The notes below the pieces were generated by a model. It saw only the letters and a program-made list of their open reading frames with translations. It was not told the DNA's origin and made no database searches. DNA of 64,000 nt from an uncultured Eubacteriales bacterium (GTDB lineage Bacteria; Bacillota; Clostridia; Oscillospirales; CAG-272). The position numbers and the translations under genes were made by a program. Every line of letters begins with the position of its first letter. Position 1 is the first letter of the stretch. Shown here one piece after another: positions 51,641-61,699 of the stretch. The stretch covers positions 28,176 to 92,175 of the forward strand of contig CAKRMZ010000003.1 of the NCBI GenBank assembly GCA_934365155.1, read 5' to 3'.

Positions 51641-53767
51641 ATGAATTTTGACACGAATGTTCGGTATATTCACGGCGTAGGGGAAAAACGGGCAGCTTTG
51701 TTTGCAAAGCTCGGCATTACCGATGTGCAAAGCTTACTGTATCATTTTCCGAGATCATATCAGGACCGACGCGCCCGTGCGCTCGGGGACATTGCGGACG
51801 GGGAGAATGCGGCCTGTATTATGACGGTTGCCACCGACCCGCAGACGACGATGATTCGCCGGGGAATGGTATTGACAAAATTCAGGGCTTTTGACGGAAT
51901 TTTCAACTGCCATATCACTTTTTTCAATCAAAGCTATGTGAAAGATGTGTTTAAAAAAGGAACAGTGTTCCGTTTTTACGGAAAGTTCAAAAAAACAGGG
52001 ATGGGATATTCTCTGACCTCTCCGCTTTATGAACCGGTAATTCCCGGCACGGAGGAAAAGCTCAGGGATTTTTGTGCGGTTTATCGGCTTTGCGAAGGCT
52101 TGACGCAAAACATTGTTCGCCGTTCCGTGGCGGAGGCCATGAAAGGAATGGCGGATGCGCGTTCCGACACCGACATGGATCCGATTCCCGCCGATGTACG
52201 GAAAGCATACGGCTTTGGTAATTTATATGACAGCCTTTGCCAAATTCATGATCCCTCCGACGAAGGGGAGCTGTTGCGTTCACGTCGCCGTTTTGTTTTT
52301 GAAGAGCTGTTTTTGTTCTCTGTGGCGGTATCGGTTTCCAAGCAGCAGCGCGTGCGCTGCCCGGCTCTTTCGATGAAGGATGTGGATATGCAGCCCTTTT
52401 TTGATGTGCTGCCGTTTTCCTTTACCGCAGCACAGCGGCGGGTGTTTTCCGAGATTTATCAGGATATGGTTCATTCTTCCCATCCGATGAATCGCTTGCT
52501 TTCGGGAGATGTCGGCAGCGGAAAAACCGCTCCGGCTGCGGCAGCTGCTTATGTTGCGCTCCGAAACGGATACAGCGTAGCTTTTATGGCGCCGACCGAA
52601 ATTTTATCCAGACAGCACTATAATGATTTAGCGCCCTTATTTGAAACGCTCGGATATCGCTGTGAGCTTTTGATCGGTGCGACAACTGCATCGAAGAAAA
52701 AGAAAATCAAGTCGGAGCTGGCTGACGGAACTCTGCGCTTTGTGATCGGCACACATGCATTAATCACCGATGATGTGGTGATTCATAATCTCGGACTGGT
52801 GATTACGGATGAGCAGCATCGCTTTGGGGTAACACAGCGCTCGGCGCTGTCACATAAGGCTCTGCAATGCAACACCTTGGTGATGTCCGCGACCCCGATC
52901 CCGCGCACATTAGCGCTCAGTATGTTCGGAGAAGTGGATTTATCGGTTATTGATGAATTGCCGCCCGGGAGAAAAAAAGTAGATACCTTTGCCGTAGATG
53001 AGAGATACCGTGAGCGGCTGTATGCATTTATTCGAAAACAGGTGAGCGAAGGCCATCAGGTCTATATTGTATGTCCTGCAATCGAGGAACAAAAAGACGA
53101 AGAGGATTGGTCGGCACCGGAGGAAAACAGCGACTTGCCGTTCTGCTTTCGGGAAAGCGCGCCGCGGAAGGCGGCTGTCGATTATGCGGCCGAACTGCAA
53201 AACGAAGTGTTCCCGGATCTTTGCATCGGCTTTTTGCACGGAAAAATGAAGAGCCGTGAAAAAGAGGCGGTAATGCAGGATTTTTGCGATGGGAAGATAT
53301 CGGTTTTGGTTTCTACCACTGTGATTGAAGTGGGAGTCAATGTGCCGAATGCTACGCTTATGATTGTGGAAAATGCGGAGCTTTTCGGGCTTTCGCAACT
53401 GCACCAGCTTCGCGGACGCGTCGGCCGGGGACCATATCAGTCCTATTGCGTGTTAATGTCTGACAGCAAAACCGAGGAGGCCAAAAAAAGGCTGTCGGTG
53501 ATGTGCCGGCTTTCTAACGGATTTGAAATTGCCGAGGAGGATTTGAAGCTGAGGGGACCGGGGGACTTCTTTCAAAGTCAGGCGGCGGATACATTTCGTC
53601 AGCACGGAAGTCTGAATTTTAAAATTGCCGACATGGCACAGGATATGGAACTGATGCAAAATGCGTTTTTATCGGCGTCCAATGTGCTGAAAAAGGATTC
53701 TTCCCTGATAATGCCCGAGCATGCGGCAATTCGCAACCGCATTCGGAATATGGGAATTTTAACGTAG
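51641..53767 (+). CDS. recG: ATP-dependent DNA helicase RecG
   Basis: The 708-residue helicase remodels stalled replication forks and Holliday junctions. It has the N-terminal wedge/OB part (about 60-170), Walker A GDVGSGKT, DEQHRFG, SATPIPRTL, VIEVGVNVPNATLM and the QLRGRVGRG motif VI region. ATG 51641 follows AAGGAGG; the frame is open further upstream to 51338, but that part overlaps the divergent lipoprotein promoter. It is monocistronic, with a terminator after the stop. Confidence 0.95.
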   Translation: MNFDTNVRYIHGVGEKRAALFAKLGITDVQSLLYHFPRSYQDRRARALGDIADGENAACIMTVATDPQTTMIRRGMVLTKFRAFDGIFNCHITFFNQSYVKDVFKKGTVFRFYGKFKKTGMGYSLTSPLYEPVIPGTEEKLRDFCAVYRLCEGLTQNIVRRSVAEAMKGMADARSDTDMDPIPADVRKAYGFGNLYDSLCQIHDPSDEGELLRSRRRFVFEELFLFSVAVSVSKQQRVRCPALSMKDVDMQPFFDVLPFSFTAAQRRVFSEIYQDMVHSSHPMNRLLSGDVGSGKTAPAAAAAYVALRNGYSVAFMAPTEILSRQHYNDLAPLFETLGYRCELLIGATTASKKKKIKSELADGTLRFVIGTHALITDDVVIHNLGLVITDEQHRFGVTQRSALSHKALQCNTLVMSATPIPRTLALSMFGEVDLSVIDELPPGRKKVDTFAVDERYRERLYAFIRKQVSEGHQVYIVCPAIEEQKDEEDWSAPEENSDLPFCFRESAPRKAAVDYAAELQNEVFPDLCIGFLHGKMKSREKEAVMQDFCDGKISVLVSTTVIEVGVNVPNATLMIVENAELFGLSQLHQLRGRVGRGPYQSYCVLMSDSKTEEAKKRLSVMCRLSNGFEIAEEDLKLRGPGDFFQSQAADTFRQHGSLNFKIADMAQDMELMQNAFLSASNVLKKDSSLIMPEHAAIRNRIRNMGILT

Positions 53768-53802
53768 ATATTGCAGAAAATGTTTTTGAAAACGGAGAGA
53801 AG

Positions 53803-53837
53803 AGAACGGCTGAAGGAGCCGTTCTTTCTTCTTTTTT
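53803..53837 (+). terminator. Terminator after recG
   Basis: AGAACGGCT pairs perfectly with AGCCGTTCT around GAAGG, then T-rich sequence. Confidence 0.9.
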
Positions 53838-53852
53838 CGAGCGTGTGTGGAT

Positions 53853-54305
53853 TTAGGAGTCCTGCTCGGAGTTCTCTGAATCCGATTTGGTTTTATGTAC
53901 GGTGCCGTGCGGATGCTGCGGCGGGGCATAGACGGAATACAGCTTCAGCGCTTGTTTTCCGGCATTGATGATGTTGTGCCATGTTCCTGCGGGAACCAAC
54001 ACGGCGCAGCCTGCAGAAACGGACTGACGAACGGTCAGACTGTTTCGGCTGAAGCCCATTCGAACGAGCGCGTGACCGCGTTCGATAACAAGCATTTGAT
54101 CCAAATGGCTGTGCTGTTCCAGCCCGACGCATTCTCCGACGGGAATGCTCATCAGTGTGAGCTGCAAATGCTTACCGGTCCATACGGCAGACCGAAACGT
54201 CGGATTCTTTTTTGCGGCCGCCGACAGAGGAATGACGGCCGGGGCAGGCCCGCTGTCCGGCAGGACCGGGCAAAATCGAGAGGAAGACAAGTTGTTTCGT
54301 TGCAA
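53853..54305 (-). CDS. Single-domain cupin protein
   Basis: The 150-residue protein has a cupin fold with LTLMSIPVGECVGLEQHSHLDQMLVIERGHALVRMG (metal ligands His, His and Glu) and a second motif VLVPAGTWHNIINAG, ending in LYSVYAPPQHPHGTVHKTKSD. This is the small stress-related cupin type common in Clostridia. The likely start is TTG 54305, nine bases after AAAGGAG, giving QRNNLSSSRF; longer starts (54323, 54416) lack a site at a normal distance. The stop is close to the recG terminator. Its substrate is unknown. Confidence 0.82.
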   Translation of the reverse strand: MQRNNLSSSRFCPVLPDSGPAPAVIPLSAAAKKNPTFRSAVWTGKHLQLTLMSIPVGECVGLEQHSHLDQMLVIERGHALVRMGFSRNSLTVRQSVSAGCAVLVPAGTWHNIINAGKQALKLYSVYAPPQHPHGTVHKTKSDSENSEQDS

Positions 54306-54458
54306 AAAAATCACTCCTTTCATCGCTGCTTTTATTCTATGATAAATCGGACGAAAAGGTTCTGTTTGGCACGGCAGAAGCGGAGGATTTTGCATAAAAA
54401 CGTCTGTCTCTGCCAAGCGTCATGAGAACCGCCCTTTGCTTTTTTTCGGCATAAGAAA

Positions 54459-54490
54459 ACGGGGAACGATCAAACGGTCGTTCCCCGTTA
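54459..54490. terminator. Terminator after the DUF2156 gene
   Basis: AACGGGGAACGA pairs with TCGTTCCCCGTT; on the minus strand T residues follow. Confidence 0.82.
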
Positions 54491-54521
54491 TTGTGTTGTT
54501 TGTTGACGGAAGCATTGATTT

Positions 54522-55415
54522 TCAGGACACGGTAACGGTATATTTTTCCGCGAGAGAAACCGGATGATAGGAGAGCTTGGAGATCCGCAATCCGGGATCG
54601 CCGGCGTCATCCTCTCGATTGATAAACCGGATCTCATCGGTACACATGTGCGCTGAAAACTGTTGCACGATTGTCTGATAGGCTCCGCGCAGATTCCGAT
54701 CGGCTTTTTCCACATGGACATATAGGGTGTCTCCCTGCCGTTCGCCGAAAGCAAATCCGGCAATGTCACCCTGGCTGTTTTTCAGGCATCCGCCTTGCAT
54801 ACCGAAATCGCGGAACCGTTCGATGATATTGTAGCTGATGGCAAAGTCGGCCTGCTCCATGGTTCCGGCATGTTCATCCACGGTATATTTCAGATGCAAA
54901 AAGCGCCTTAGTGCCGGAATGTCCTCGGGAGTAACGGTGCAGTAACGGTAGTCTCCGTAAGTGTGTGCAAAAAAAGCGGCATGGTTGCGTTGCCCGTGAT
55001 ATTTTTTTCCGGGAAAGCAGGAGAGATCGGAAGCCGCATACAGGTAATCCGCAGTGTCGCGTTCTCTGTGAATTTGAATATCGGCTCCGAAAACCTGGAA
55101 TATTCGGAAAAGTTCCTCAAGCGGGACTGCCGTCATCATCAGCGGCAATTGCTCTGATGCTGCATATTGGGCAATGGAACGGAGCGCTTCGATTTTGTCA
55201 CCGAATCCCACCGGGAACATGAAAAACAATCCGCGAAACGGGCATTTCACTTTAAAAAACAGCATATCTTTGTCGATGCAATATTCCGGACAGAACACCT
55301 TTTCCCAAAGATAAATTCCTCCGACCGTATAATCGCAGGAGCGATATTGCTGCTGATCCAAATACGGTTTTACGGTATCCATGTCGGATTCCGCCAAGGG
55401 TTTAAATTGCAGCAA
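54522..55415 (-). CDS. DUF2156 (GNAT-like phosphatidylglycerol lysyltransferase C-terminal type) protein
   Basis: The 297-residue protein has the double-GNAT layout of DUF2156: LAESDMDTVKPYLDQQQYRSCDYTVGGIYLWE, YLYAASDLSCFPGKKYHGQRNHAAFFAHTY and FGERQGDTLYVHVEKADRNLRGAYQTIVQQFSAHM, ending in HPVSLAEKYTV. The domain is shared with the lysyltransferases that aminoacylate lipids; stand-alone members have no settled role. The start is probably TTG 55415, 12 bases after the aspS stop, so it is co-transcribed with aspS. No membrane helices are present. Confidence 0.82.
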   Translation of the reverse strand: MLQFKPLAESDMDTVKPYLDQQQYRSCDYTVGGIYLWEKVFCPEYCIDKDMLFFKVKCPFRGLFFMFPVGFGDKIEALRSIAQYAASEQLPLMMTAVPLEELFRIFQVFGADIQIHRERDTADYLYAASDLSCFPGKKYHGQRNHAAFFAHTYGDYRYCTVTPEDIPALRRFLHLKYTVDEHAGTMEQADFAISYNIIERFRDFGMQGGCLKNSQGDIAGFAFGERQGDTLYVHVEKADRNLRGAYQTIVQQFSAHMCTDEIRFINREDDAGDPGLRISKLSYHPVSLAEKYTVTVS

Positions 55416-55427
55416 GGTTTTTTCGCC

Positions 55428-57230
55428 TCAATCTTTCGGTTTTGTCATTTGAATTCCCAGCTCACGAAGTAATTTTTCATTGGCCGGTGCCGGGCAATCG
55501 GACATTAATTCGCTGGCGTTCTGCACTTTGGGGAATGCAACCACATCTCTGAGGCTGTCCGCTCCACACATCATCATGGTCAGGCGGTCCAGTCCCAGTG
55601 CACAGCCGCCGTGCGGAGGAGCGCCGTACTGATATGCATCTACTAAGAAGCCGAATTTTGTTTTTATTTCTTCGTCTGTCAGCCCCAATGCTTCAAACAT
55701 TTTTTGCTGCAGCGCGGAATCGGTAATTCGAATCGAGCCGCTGGAGAGTTCGATGCCGTTGAGCACCAAATCGTATGCTTTGGCTTTTACCGAGCCGGGA
55801 TCGGTAGTCATCGTATCAAGATATTTTTCTTCCGGCATGGTAAAGGGATGATGCATGGCGACCCAGCTTTCGCTTTCTTCATCCCATTCAAAGAACGGGA
55901 ATTCGGTAATCCACAGGAAACGGAAGCCTTCCGGAATCATATCGAGCTGTTTTGCGATTTTTTGGCGCAAAAGTCCCAAAACCGGATAGGTTACCCGTTT
56001 TTTATCGGCAATAAACAGAGCGACATCGCCCTCACGGCAGTCCATTCGATCTAAAATAGCCTCTAATTCACCCTCGCGCATGAACTTTGCAAAAGAGCAG
56101 TTCGGTGTTTTGTCATGGAAGCGCACATAGGCAAGTCCCTTGGCTCCGACCCCTTTGGCATACTCGGCCAGCTTATCGATTTCCTTGCGGCTGAGCTTGT
56201 CCGCCGCATTTTTGACGGTGATACCGCATACCGCACCGCCGTTTTTCACAGTATCGGAGAATACCGAAAATTCAGAATCCTTAACAAGATCGGAAATGTT
56301 GCATATTTCCATGCCGAAACGGGTGTCGGGCTTGTCGGAGCCGTAGCGCTCCATGGCTTCGGTGTAAGTCATTCGGGGGAAGTGATCTTCAAGGGATATA
56401 TGCATTACTTCGTCAAACAGACGTTTCATATAGCCCTCGATGATTTCCAGTACGTCGTCCACATCGACAAAGGACATTTCAAGGTCGATCTGTGTGAATT
56501 CCGGCTGACGGTCTGCGCGCAAGTCCTCATCGCGGAAGCAACGTGCCAATTGAATATAGCGATCGTAGCCTGCGACCATTAAAAGCTGTTTATAGATTTG
56601 CGGAGATTGGGGCAACGCATAAAAAGAACCTTTGTGAATTCGCGACGGTACCAAATAATCCCGCGCGCCTTCGGGAGTTTCCTTAATCAGCATCGGGGTT
56701 TCAATCTCCCAGAATCCGTTTTCGTAGAAATAATCTCTGGTTACCTTGGCAATCTGATGCCGCATATATAAATTCTTTTGCAGTTGCGGACGGCGCAGGT
56801 CGATATAACGGTATTTCAAACGCAATTCTTCCCGCACGTCGCCGCGGTCGTCGTTTTCTCCGGACAGCTCAAAAGGAGGCGTTGTTGCCGCGCTCAAAAT
56901 CTTTAATTCATCAACGGCGATTTCAATGTCCCCGGTTTTCAGCGAAGCGTTGTGTGCTCCCTCCGCGCGTGAACGGACGGTGCCCTTTGCCACCAACACA
57001 TATTCCGAGCGGACGCCGAATGCTTTTCGAAATACTTCGCGGTCTGTTGCATCGTCAAAAGCAAGCTGCAGGATTCCGCTGCGATCGCGCAAATCAATAA
57101 AAATCAGTGAGCCGAGGTCCCGCTGCTTCTGTACAAATCCGGCAACCGTTACACGGCGACCGATGTCTTTGGATGATAGCTCTGCTACATAACAGCTTCG
57201 CTTATCGGATTTGGAATTATAAAGTTCCAT
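55428..57230 (-). CDS. aspS: Aspartyl-tRNA synthetase
   Basis: The 600-residue class IIb enzyme has an N-terminal OB anticodon-binding domain (VTVAGFVQKQRDLGSLIFIDLRDRSGILQ), motif 2 (FRDEDLRADRQPEFTQIDLEMSFV), a GAD insert in the middle and motif 3 (GCALGLDRLTMMMCGADSLRDVVAFPKVQ). It is of the bacterial long type; discrimination between tRNA-Asp and tRNA-Asn cannot be read from sequence. It leads a two-gene unit with the DUF2156 gene. A strong promoter lies at 57317-57346. Confidence 0.96.
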   Translation of the reverse strand: MELYNSKSDKRSCYVAELSSKDIGRRVTVAGFVQKQRDLGSLIFIDLRDRSGILQLAFDDATDREVFRKAFGVRSEYVLVAKGTVRSRAEGAHNASLKTGDIEIAVDELKILSAATTPPFELSGENDDRGDVREELRLKYRYIDLRRPQLQKNLYMRHQIAKVTRDYFYENGFWEIETPMLIKETPEGARDYLVPSRIHKGSFYALPQSPQIYKQLLMVAGYDRYIQLARCFRDEDLRADRQPEFTQIDLEMSFVDVDDVLEIIEGYMKRLFDEVMHISLEDHFPRMTYTEAMERYGSDKPDTRFGMEICNISDLVKDSEFSVFSDTVKNGGAVCGITVKNAADKLSRKEIDKLAEYAKGVGAKGLAYVRFHDKTPNCSFAKFMREGELEAILDRMDCREGDVALFIADKKRVTYPVLGLLRQKIAKQLDMIPEGFRFLWITEFPFFEWDEESESWVAMHHPFTMPEEKYLDTMTTDPGSVKAKAYDLVLNGIELSSGSIRITDSALQQKMFEALGLTDEEIKTKFGFLVDAYQYGAPPHGGCALGLDRLTMMMCGADSLRDVVAFPKVQNASELMSDCPAPANEKLLRELGIQMTKPKD

Positions 57231-57316
57231 TGCTTACTCCTTTAAACTTCATGCCGATTATTCCGGAGATGAAGCCGAAATTTTATGCTGTAATAATACT
57301 TAATATAATATAGGTT

Positions 57317-57346
57317 ATTATAGCACTGCCTGCACAAATGTGTCAA
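57317..57346 (-). promoter_or_regulatory. aspS promoter
   Basis: On the minus strand, TTGACA (complement of 57341-57346), 18 bases, TATAAT (complement of 57317-57322). Confidence 0.85.
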
Positions 57347-57361
57347 TATTTTCGGAGATAC

Positions 57362-57390
57362 TTGAAAAAGAACCCGCTATCATGTATAAT
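57362..57390 (+). promoter_or_regulatory. Promoter of the aconitase-family gene
   Basis: TTGAAA (57362-57367), 17 bases, TATAAT (57385-57390), divergent from the aspS promoter. Confidence 0.8.
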
Positions 57391-57493
57391 TATTCTTATA
57401 TATCTTGTATTTTCCGATGTTACGGTGTTTATTTAACAGACAGGCAGTATTGCTGCCCATTCGATTTATTTCAGAAAAGGAGATCCGATCAAC

Positions 57494-59770
57494 GTGATTC
57501 AATTGAACCCGAACGGTGTTTATTTTGTAAATGCCGATACCTTTACCGAAAGCTTAGACGAGGCCAAGAAACTTGCCGGACGAGAGGACTTTGACCGCGA
57601 AGCTGCCAGAAAAAATACGATTGCTTACGGTATTCTTTCGGAGCATAACATTTCCAAAGACGATACCCGTTTGAATATCCGTTTTGACTGCATGGCATCG
57701 CACGATATTACTTATGTAGGCATTATTCAAACCGCTCGTGCCAGCGGACTCAAGGAATTCCCCGTGCCGTATGTGCTGACCAACTGTCACAACAGCCTTT
57801 GTGCAGTCGGGGGAACCATTAACGAAGATGACCACATGTTCGGCCTTTCCGCTGCAAAAAAATACGGCGGCATTTATGTGCCCGCGCATCAGGCCGTTAT
57901 CCATTCTTTCATGCGTGAAATGATGAGTGGTTGCGGAAAAATGATTCTCGGCTCCGACAGCCATACACGTTACGGAGCTTTGGGCACATTGGCAATCGGA
58001 GAGGGCGGACCGGAGCTTGTAAAGCAGCTTCTGTGCCGTACCTATGATATCACCCGTCCGGAGGTGGTCGGCGTGTATCTCAGCGGCGCTCCCAAAAGCG
58101 GAGTCGGCCCGCAGGATGTTGCGTTAGCGATCATCGGAGCCGTTTTCAAAAACGGATTTGTGAAAAACAAAATTATGGAATTCATCGGCCCGGGCATTGC
58201 AAACCTGCCGATCGAGTTCCGTAACGGCATCGACGTAATGACAACCGAAACCACTTGCCTCTCTTCGGTGTGGATGACCGATGAAAAAACCAAAGCTTAT
58301 TTTGAAAATCACAAGCGTCCCGAGGCTTACCGCCGGATGTGCCCGGGCGATGTTGCTTATTACGATTCGCTGATTCGGGTGGATCTTTCCAAGATCGAAT
58401 CGATGATTGCGCTGCCTTTCCATCCGAGCAATGTGTATTCTATCAAAACCTTAAACGAGAATCTTTCCGATATTATAAACAAAGTGGAATCGGATGCCAA
58501 GGAGCAGTTAGGGAAAAAAGGTGCCGATTTCTCATTGCACGATAAAATTCATAGCGGCCGTCTTTTTGCCGACCAGGGTGTTATTGCCGGATGTGCAGGC
58601 GGTATTTTCGATAACCTTTGCGCGGCGGCAGACATTGTTGCTACTTCGAAAAGCGGCTGCGGAGAATTTTCTCTGAGCGCGTATCCCGCAAGTCAGCCGG
58701 CGTTCTTGGAACTGATGAAAAACGGTTGCGCTCAAACGCTGATGAGCGCCGGTGTAACATTGCGCTCCGCGTTTTGCGGACCTTGCTTCGGCGCGGGAGA
58801 TGTTCCTGCCAACCGCGGATTCAGCATACGCCATTCAACTCGTAACTTCCCGAACCGAGAGGGTTCAAAGCCCGGCGACGGCCAGATCGCATCCGTTGCA
58901 TTGATGGATGCCCGTTCCATCGCTGCGACCGCAATTTCAGGCGGAAAGATTACTCCGGCAACTGAGCTTGATCCGGAAATCTTCAAAACCTATCCCTACC
59001 ATTTTGATGACACAGTCTATCGCAATAAGGTTTATTTCGGTTACGGCAAGGCAGAGCCGTCCCATGCATTGCAGTTCGGACCCAATATTGCCGATTGGCC
59101 GGAACAAATCGCGCTTTGCGATCATGTGTTGCTGCAAATGGCTTCGGTGATTACCGATCCGGTAACGACGACGGATGAATTGATTCCCTCCGGCGAAACC
59201 TCCTCTTACCGTTCGAATCCTTTGCGGCTGTCGGAATTCACGCTTTCGCGCAAGGATCCCGAATATGTCGGACGCGCCAAAGCCATTCGCGCTTTGGAGC
59301 AGGCTCGTCGAAACGGCGACAGTTCTGCGGTGGATGCCGTTCTTCAAAAGGCGGCAGCTCTTTGGGGCAATCCCGTTTCTGCGCAGAAGGTGGGCATCGG
59401 TAGCGTGATTTTTGCTGTGAAGCCCGGCGACGGCTCTGCACGTGAGCAGGCGGCCTCCTGTCAACGGGTTCTCGGAGGACTTGCCAATATTGCTGTCGAA
59501 TATGCTACCAAGCGATATCGCAGCAATTTGATCAACTGGGGAATGCTGCCGTTTCTGATTTCTGAAAACCCCGGATTTGTATGCGGAGACTTTATCTTTG
59601 TTCCGAATATTCGGAAAGCGCTGCTGCAAAAAGAATCCCAGACAGAGGCATATTTAATTCATGCAGACGGAAGCAGTTTGACAATTACGCTGGAAATTCC
59701 GCCCCTGACGGAGGATGAACGCGATATTATTGCCGAGGGATGTTTGATCAATTATTACAACCGAAAATAA
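57494..59770 (+). CDS. Aconitase-family hydratase
   Basis: The 758-residue protein belongs to the aconitase superfamily: [68 protein letters not shown], then [35 protein letters not shown] with the iron-sulfur Cys pair, and a C-terminal swivel domain. It should isomerise citrate to isocitrate or act on a related acid through a [4Fe-4S] cluster. This clostridial subtype is often annotated only as hydratase. The start is GTG, with AAAGGAG 11 bases upstream. It stands alone, divergent from aspS. Confidence 0.88.
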   Translation: MIQLNPNGVYFVNADTFTESLDEAKKLAGREDFDREAARKNTIAYGILSEHNISKDDTRLNIRFDCMASHDITYVGIIQTARASGLKEFPVPYVLTNCHNSLCAVGGTINEDDHMFGLSAAKKYGGIYVPAHQAVIHSFMREMMSGCGKMILGSDSHTRYGALGTLAIGEGGPELVKQLLCRTYDITRPEVVGVYLSGAPKSGVGPQDVALAIIGAVFKNGFVKNKIMEFIGPGIANLPIEFRNGIDVMTTETTCLSSVWMTDEKTKAYFENHKRPEAYRRMCPGDVAYYDSLIRVDLSKIESMIALPFHPSNVYSIKTLNENLSDIINKVESDAKEQLGKKGADFSLHDKIHSGRLFADQGVIAGCAGGIFDNLCAAADIVATSKSGCGEFSLSAYPASQPAFLELMKNGCAQTLMSAGVTLRSAFCGPCFGAGDVPANRGFSIRHSTRNFPNREGSKPGDGQIASVALMDARSIAATAISGGKITPATELDPEIFKTYPYHFDDTVYRNKVYFGYGKAEPSHALQFGPNIADWPEQIALCDHVLLQMASVITDPVTTTDELIPSGETSSYRSNPLRLSEFTLSRKDPEYVGRAKAIRALEQARRNGDSSAVDAVLQKAAALWGNPVSAQKVGIGSVIFAVKPGDGSAREQAASCQRVLGGLANIAVEYATKRYRSNLINWGMLPFLISENPGFVCGDFIFVPNIRKALLQKESQTEAYLIHADGSSLTITLEIPPLTEDERDIIAEGCLINYYNRK

Positions 59771-59811
59771 AAAATTCAAAGCCGAAATGATGCAGAAAAG
59801 GCCTTGAATCC

Positions 59812-59853
59812 GGCGGAGGCGATGACAGAGAAAGTCGGGTCTCCGCCCTTTTT
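59812..59853 (+). terminator. Terminator after the hydratase gene
   Basis: GGCGGAG (59812-59818) pairs with CTCCGCC (59841-59847), followed by five T. Confidence 0.8.
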
Positions 59854-59897
59854 ATAACAAAAAGATTACGCAATCCACAGAGCTCTGCGAAAAATAC

Positions 59898-59938
59898 AAA
59901 ATCCCCATGCTTCCGTATGGAGGCAGGGGGATTGTTTT
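59898..59938. terminator. Terminator of the AraC-type gene
   Basis: AATCCCC, ATGC and TTCC blocks pair in order with TGGA, GGCA and GGGGATT. T-rich sequence follows on both strands; it ends the minus-strand AraC-type transcript. Confidence 0.75.
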
Positions 59939-59970
59939 AATCTGTAATAGTTTGGGGATTGCCGTTTTGC

Positions 59971-60849
59971 TTACTCTGCCTTTTCATTTACTGCAATCCA
60001 AATTTCGCACCGATAATCGGGATTTGAGGTGTCTGCCGAATAGACCTCAAATTCCACATTCTCGGCGTATTCATACTGTGAGCTTTGCGGGAAAAATTCC
60101 GTAACAATTCTGTGATAGGTTTCAATAAAAGCATCGGGCATTTTTCCTTTACTGGTGAATACCGCATAGGTGTTCGCCGGGATGGTTACTACCTCAAAGT
60201 CACTGTCGATTTTTCTTCCGTCGTACTCAACACCGATGCCGTAGGGAAACTGCTTTGCATTGAGTTCGGAAGAAAAGCAAATGCCGAGTAAGCCCCTCAT
60301 CACCGGATTCTTTGGCATATAGGAAATCAGTCTTTCCATCGTTCCGTCCGCGCCGTACTCCTGCCACATTGCCGTAATGTCATGAGTGGCATTTGCCGTC
60401 TGCGGCTTTCCGACCTTTTTCCTTTTGCATACAACCTCAAACGCATCTCTTTTTTCGATTCTGTAATCCATTTTACTGCCTCCTGTTAAGGTTAATTTTA
60501 CAGACAGGGGAGTAAATATCTTGACTTTGCCGCCGTGCTTTGCTTCACTCGGTGAGATACCGTGGAATCGGGTAAAGGCACGGGAAAAGCTTTCCGGGGT
60601 ATCATATCCGTATTTCAGCGCGATATCAATGATTTTTGCATTTCCCCTCGACAGTTCTTCCCCTGCCAGAGAAAGCCTGCGCATACGAATATAATCGCCC
60701 AGCGAAAAACCGCACAGAATTCCGAATACTCTTTGAAAATGAAAAGAGGATGAATAGGCTTGTTTTGCTACTTTTTCCAAATCCATTTCTTCGCCGATAT
60801 TCGCTTCCACGAAGTCAATCGCTCTTTGAATTCCCTGTATCCAATCCAT
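59971..60849 (-). CDS. AraC-family regulator with GyrI-like effector domain
   Basis: The 292-residue protein has an N-terminal AraC double HTH (about 1-105, VAKQAYSSSFHFQRVFGILCGFSLGDYIRMRRLSLAGEELSRGNAKIIDIALKYGYDTPESFSRAFTRFHGISPSEAKH) and a C-terminal GyrI/Rob-like ligand-binding domain (about 125-290). This order is found in Rob and in multidrug-responsive regulators that bind amphipathic compounds. GGGAG lies before the ATG. It stands alone; the regulated genes are not obvious. Confidence 0.9.
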   Translation of the reverse strand: MDWIQGIQRAIDFVEANIGEEMDLEKVAKQAYSSSFHFQRVFGILCGFSLGDYIRMRRLSLAGEELSRGNAKIIDIALKYGYDTPESFSRAFTRFHGISPSEAKHGGKVKIFTPLSVKLTLTGGSKMDYRIEKRDAFEVVCKRKKVGKPQTANATHDITAMWQEYGADGTMERLISYMPKNPVMRGLLGICFSSELNAKQFPYGIGVEYDGRKIDSDFEVVTIPANTYAVFTSKGKMPDAFIETYHRIVTEFFPQSSQYEYAENVEFEVYSADTSNPDYRCEIWIAVNEKAE

Positions 60850-61020
60850 TTTTTCGCTCCCTTTCTGTGATTACAGTCTACCAAAACAGAAATTCCGTTT
60901 CTTGATTTTGAGTGCTTTCGGATGTTATGAAAGATCGGTTGATTTTTTTCTCGAGGCTCTCTTTCGGTTTAATTTTCGGTACTGTTTTTTGAAATTTGTG
61001 ACCGATAAACCGAAAGTAAG

Positions 61021-61593
61021 CTATCTGTCAAATACAACGACATAAGCTCCAAGCACCTGCCTGCAAGGAATGCCGGCCGCATTTTCGACGGTGAAGGCTT
61101 TCTTGGGATATACTTTTTTCACTTCTTCGGGATGTGCCGGCAATGTTTTTCCGATGCTGATGCCGCAAGCGTCATCGTCGGTAAATTTTCATCGGAAGCT
61201 ACAGTCGCAAAACTCCTTATTGCTGCTGAATTTATCAGGGCGCCTTAGTGCTGCGGTATTCCCGATAAAATAGCAGCCGTCATTATCTTTTTCCGCCGGG
61301 CACGAGCCCTCAATTCCTACGCCCGTAAAAGCAATTTCAAGAAAATCCGTTTGAAAGCTCACTCTTTTTCCCTGACGTACGAAAGGGATGTTGTCCCAAT
61401 ATCCGATGTTGAGCCATCCTTTGTTTTCATCTTTTGAAACTGCCGTATTCAATTCTACATATCCTACGACATGATCTCTGATTTCCACGTTGATACGAAG
61501 CACCGGACGCAGAGACTCATATCCGTCCGGCAAAATGGCCCGAAGCCGGTCTTGCTCTACGCCGTAAGCCATAACATATTGTTCTACTCTCAT
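61021..61593 (-). pseudogene. Conserved-looking gene of unknown function interrupted by one TGA
   Basis: ATG 61593, with GGAGG seven bases upstream, opens a frame with RVEQYVMAYGVEQDRLRAILPDGYESLRPVLRINVEIRD, FLEIAFTGVGIEGSCPAEKDNDGCYFIGN and NKEFCDCSFR. TGA (61189-61191 on the plus strand) then stops it, but the same frame continues directly as KFTDDDACGISIGKTLPAHPEEVKKVYPKKAFTVENAAGIPCRQVLGAYVVVFDR to a TAG at 61021. A normal protein would have about 190 residues, with Trp the likely residue at the TGA. It is either a nonsense mutation, an error, or, less likely, read-through. I do not recognise the family function. Confidence 0.75.
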
Positions 61594-61699
61594 GAAGATC
61601 CTCCGTTTTTTATTTTTATGTTGAATGCGGCCCTGTATTACGAGACGGTAAGAATGTGTTTGCCCTTGTTTGTAATACCGTATCCGCTCGGCACTGCAA

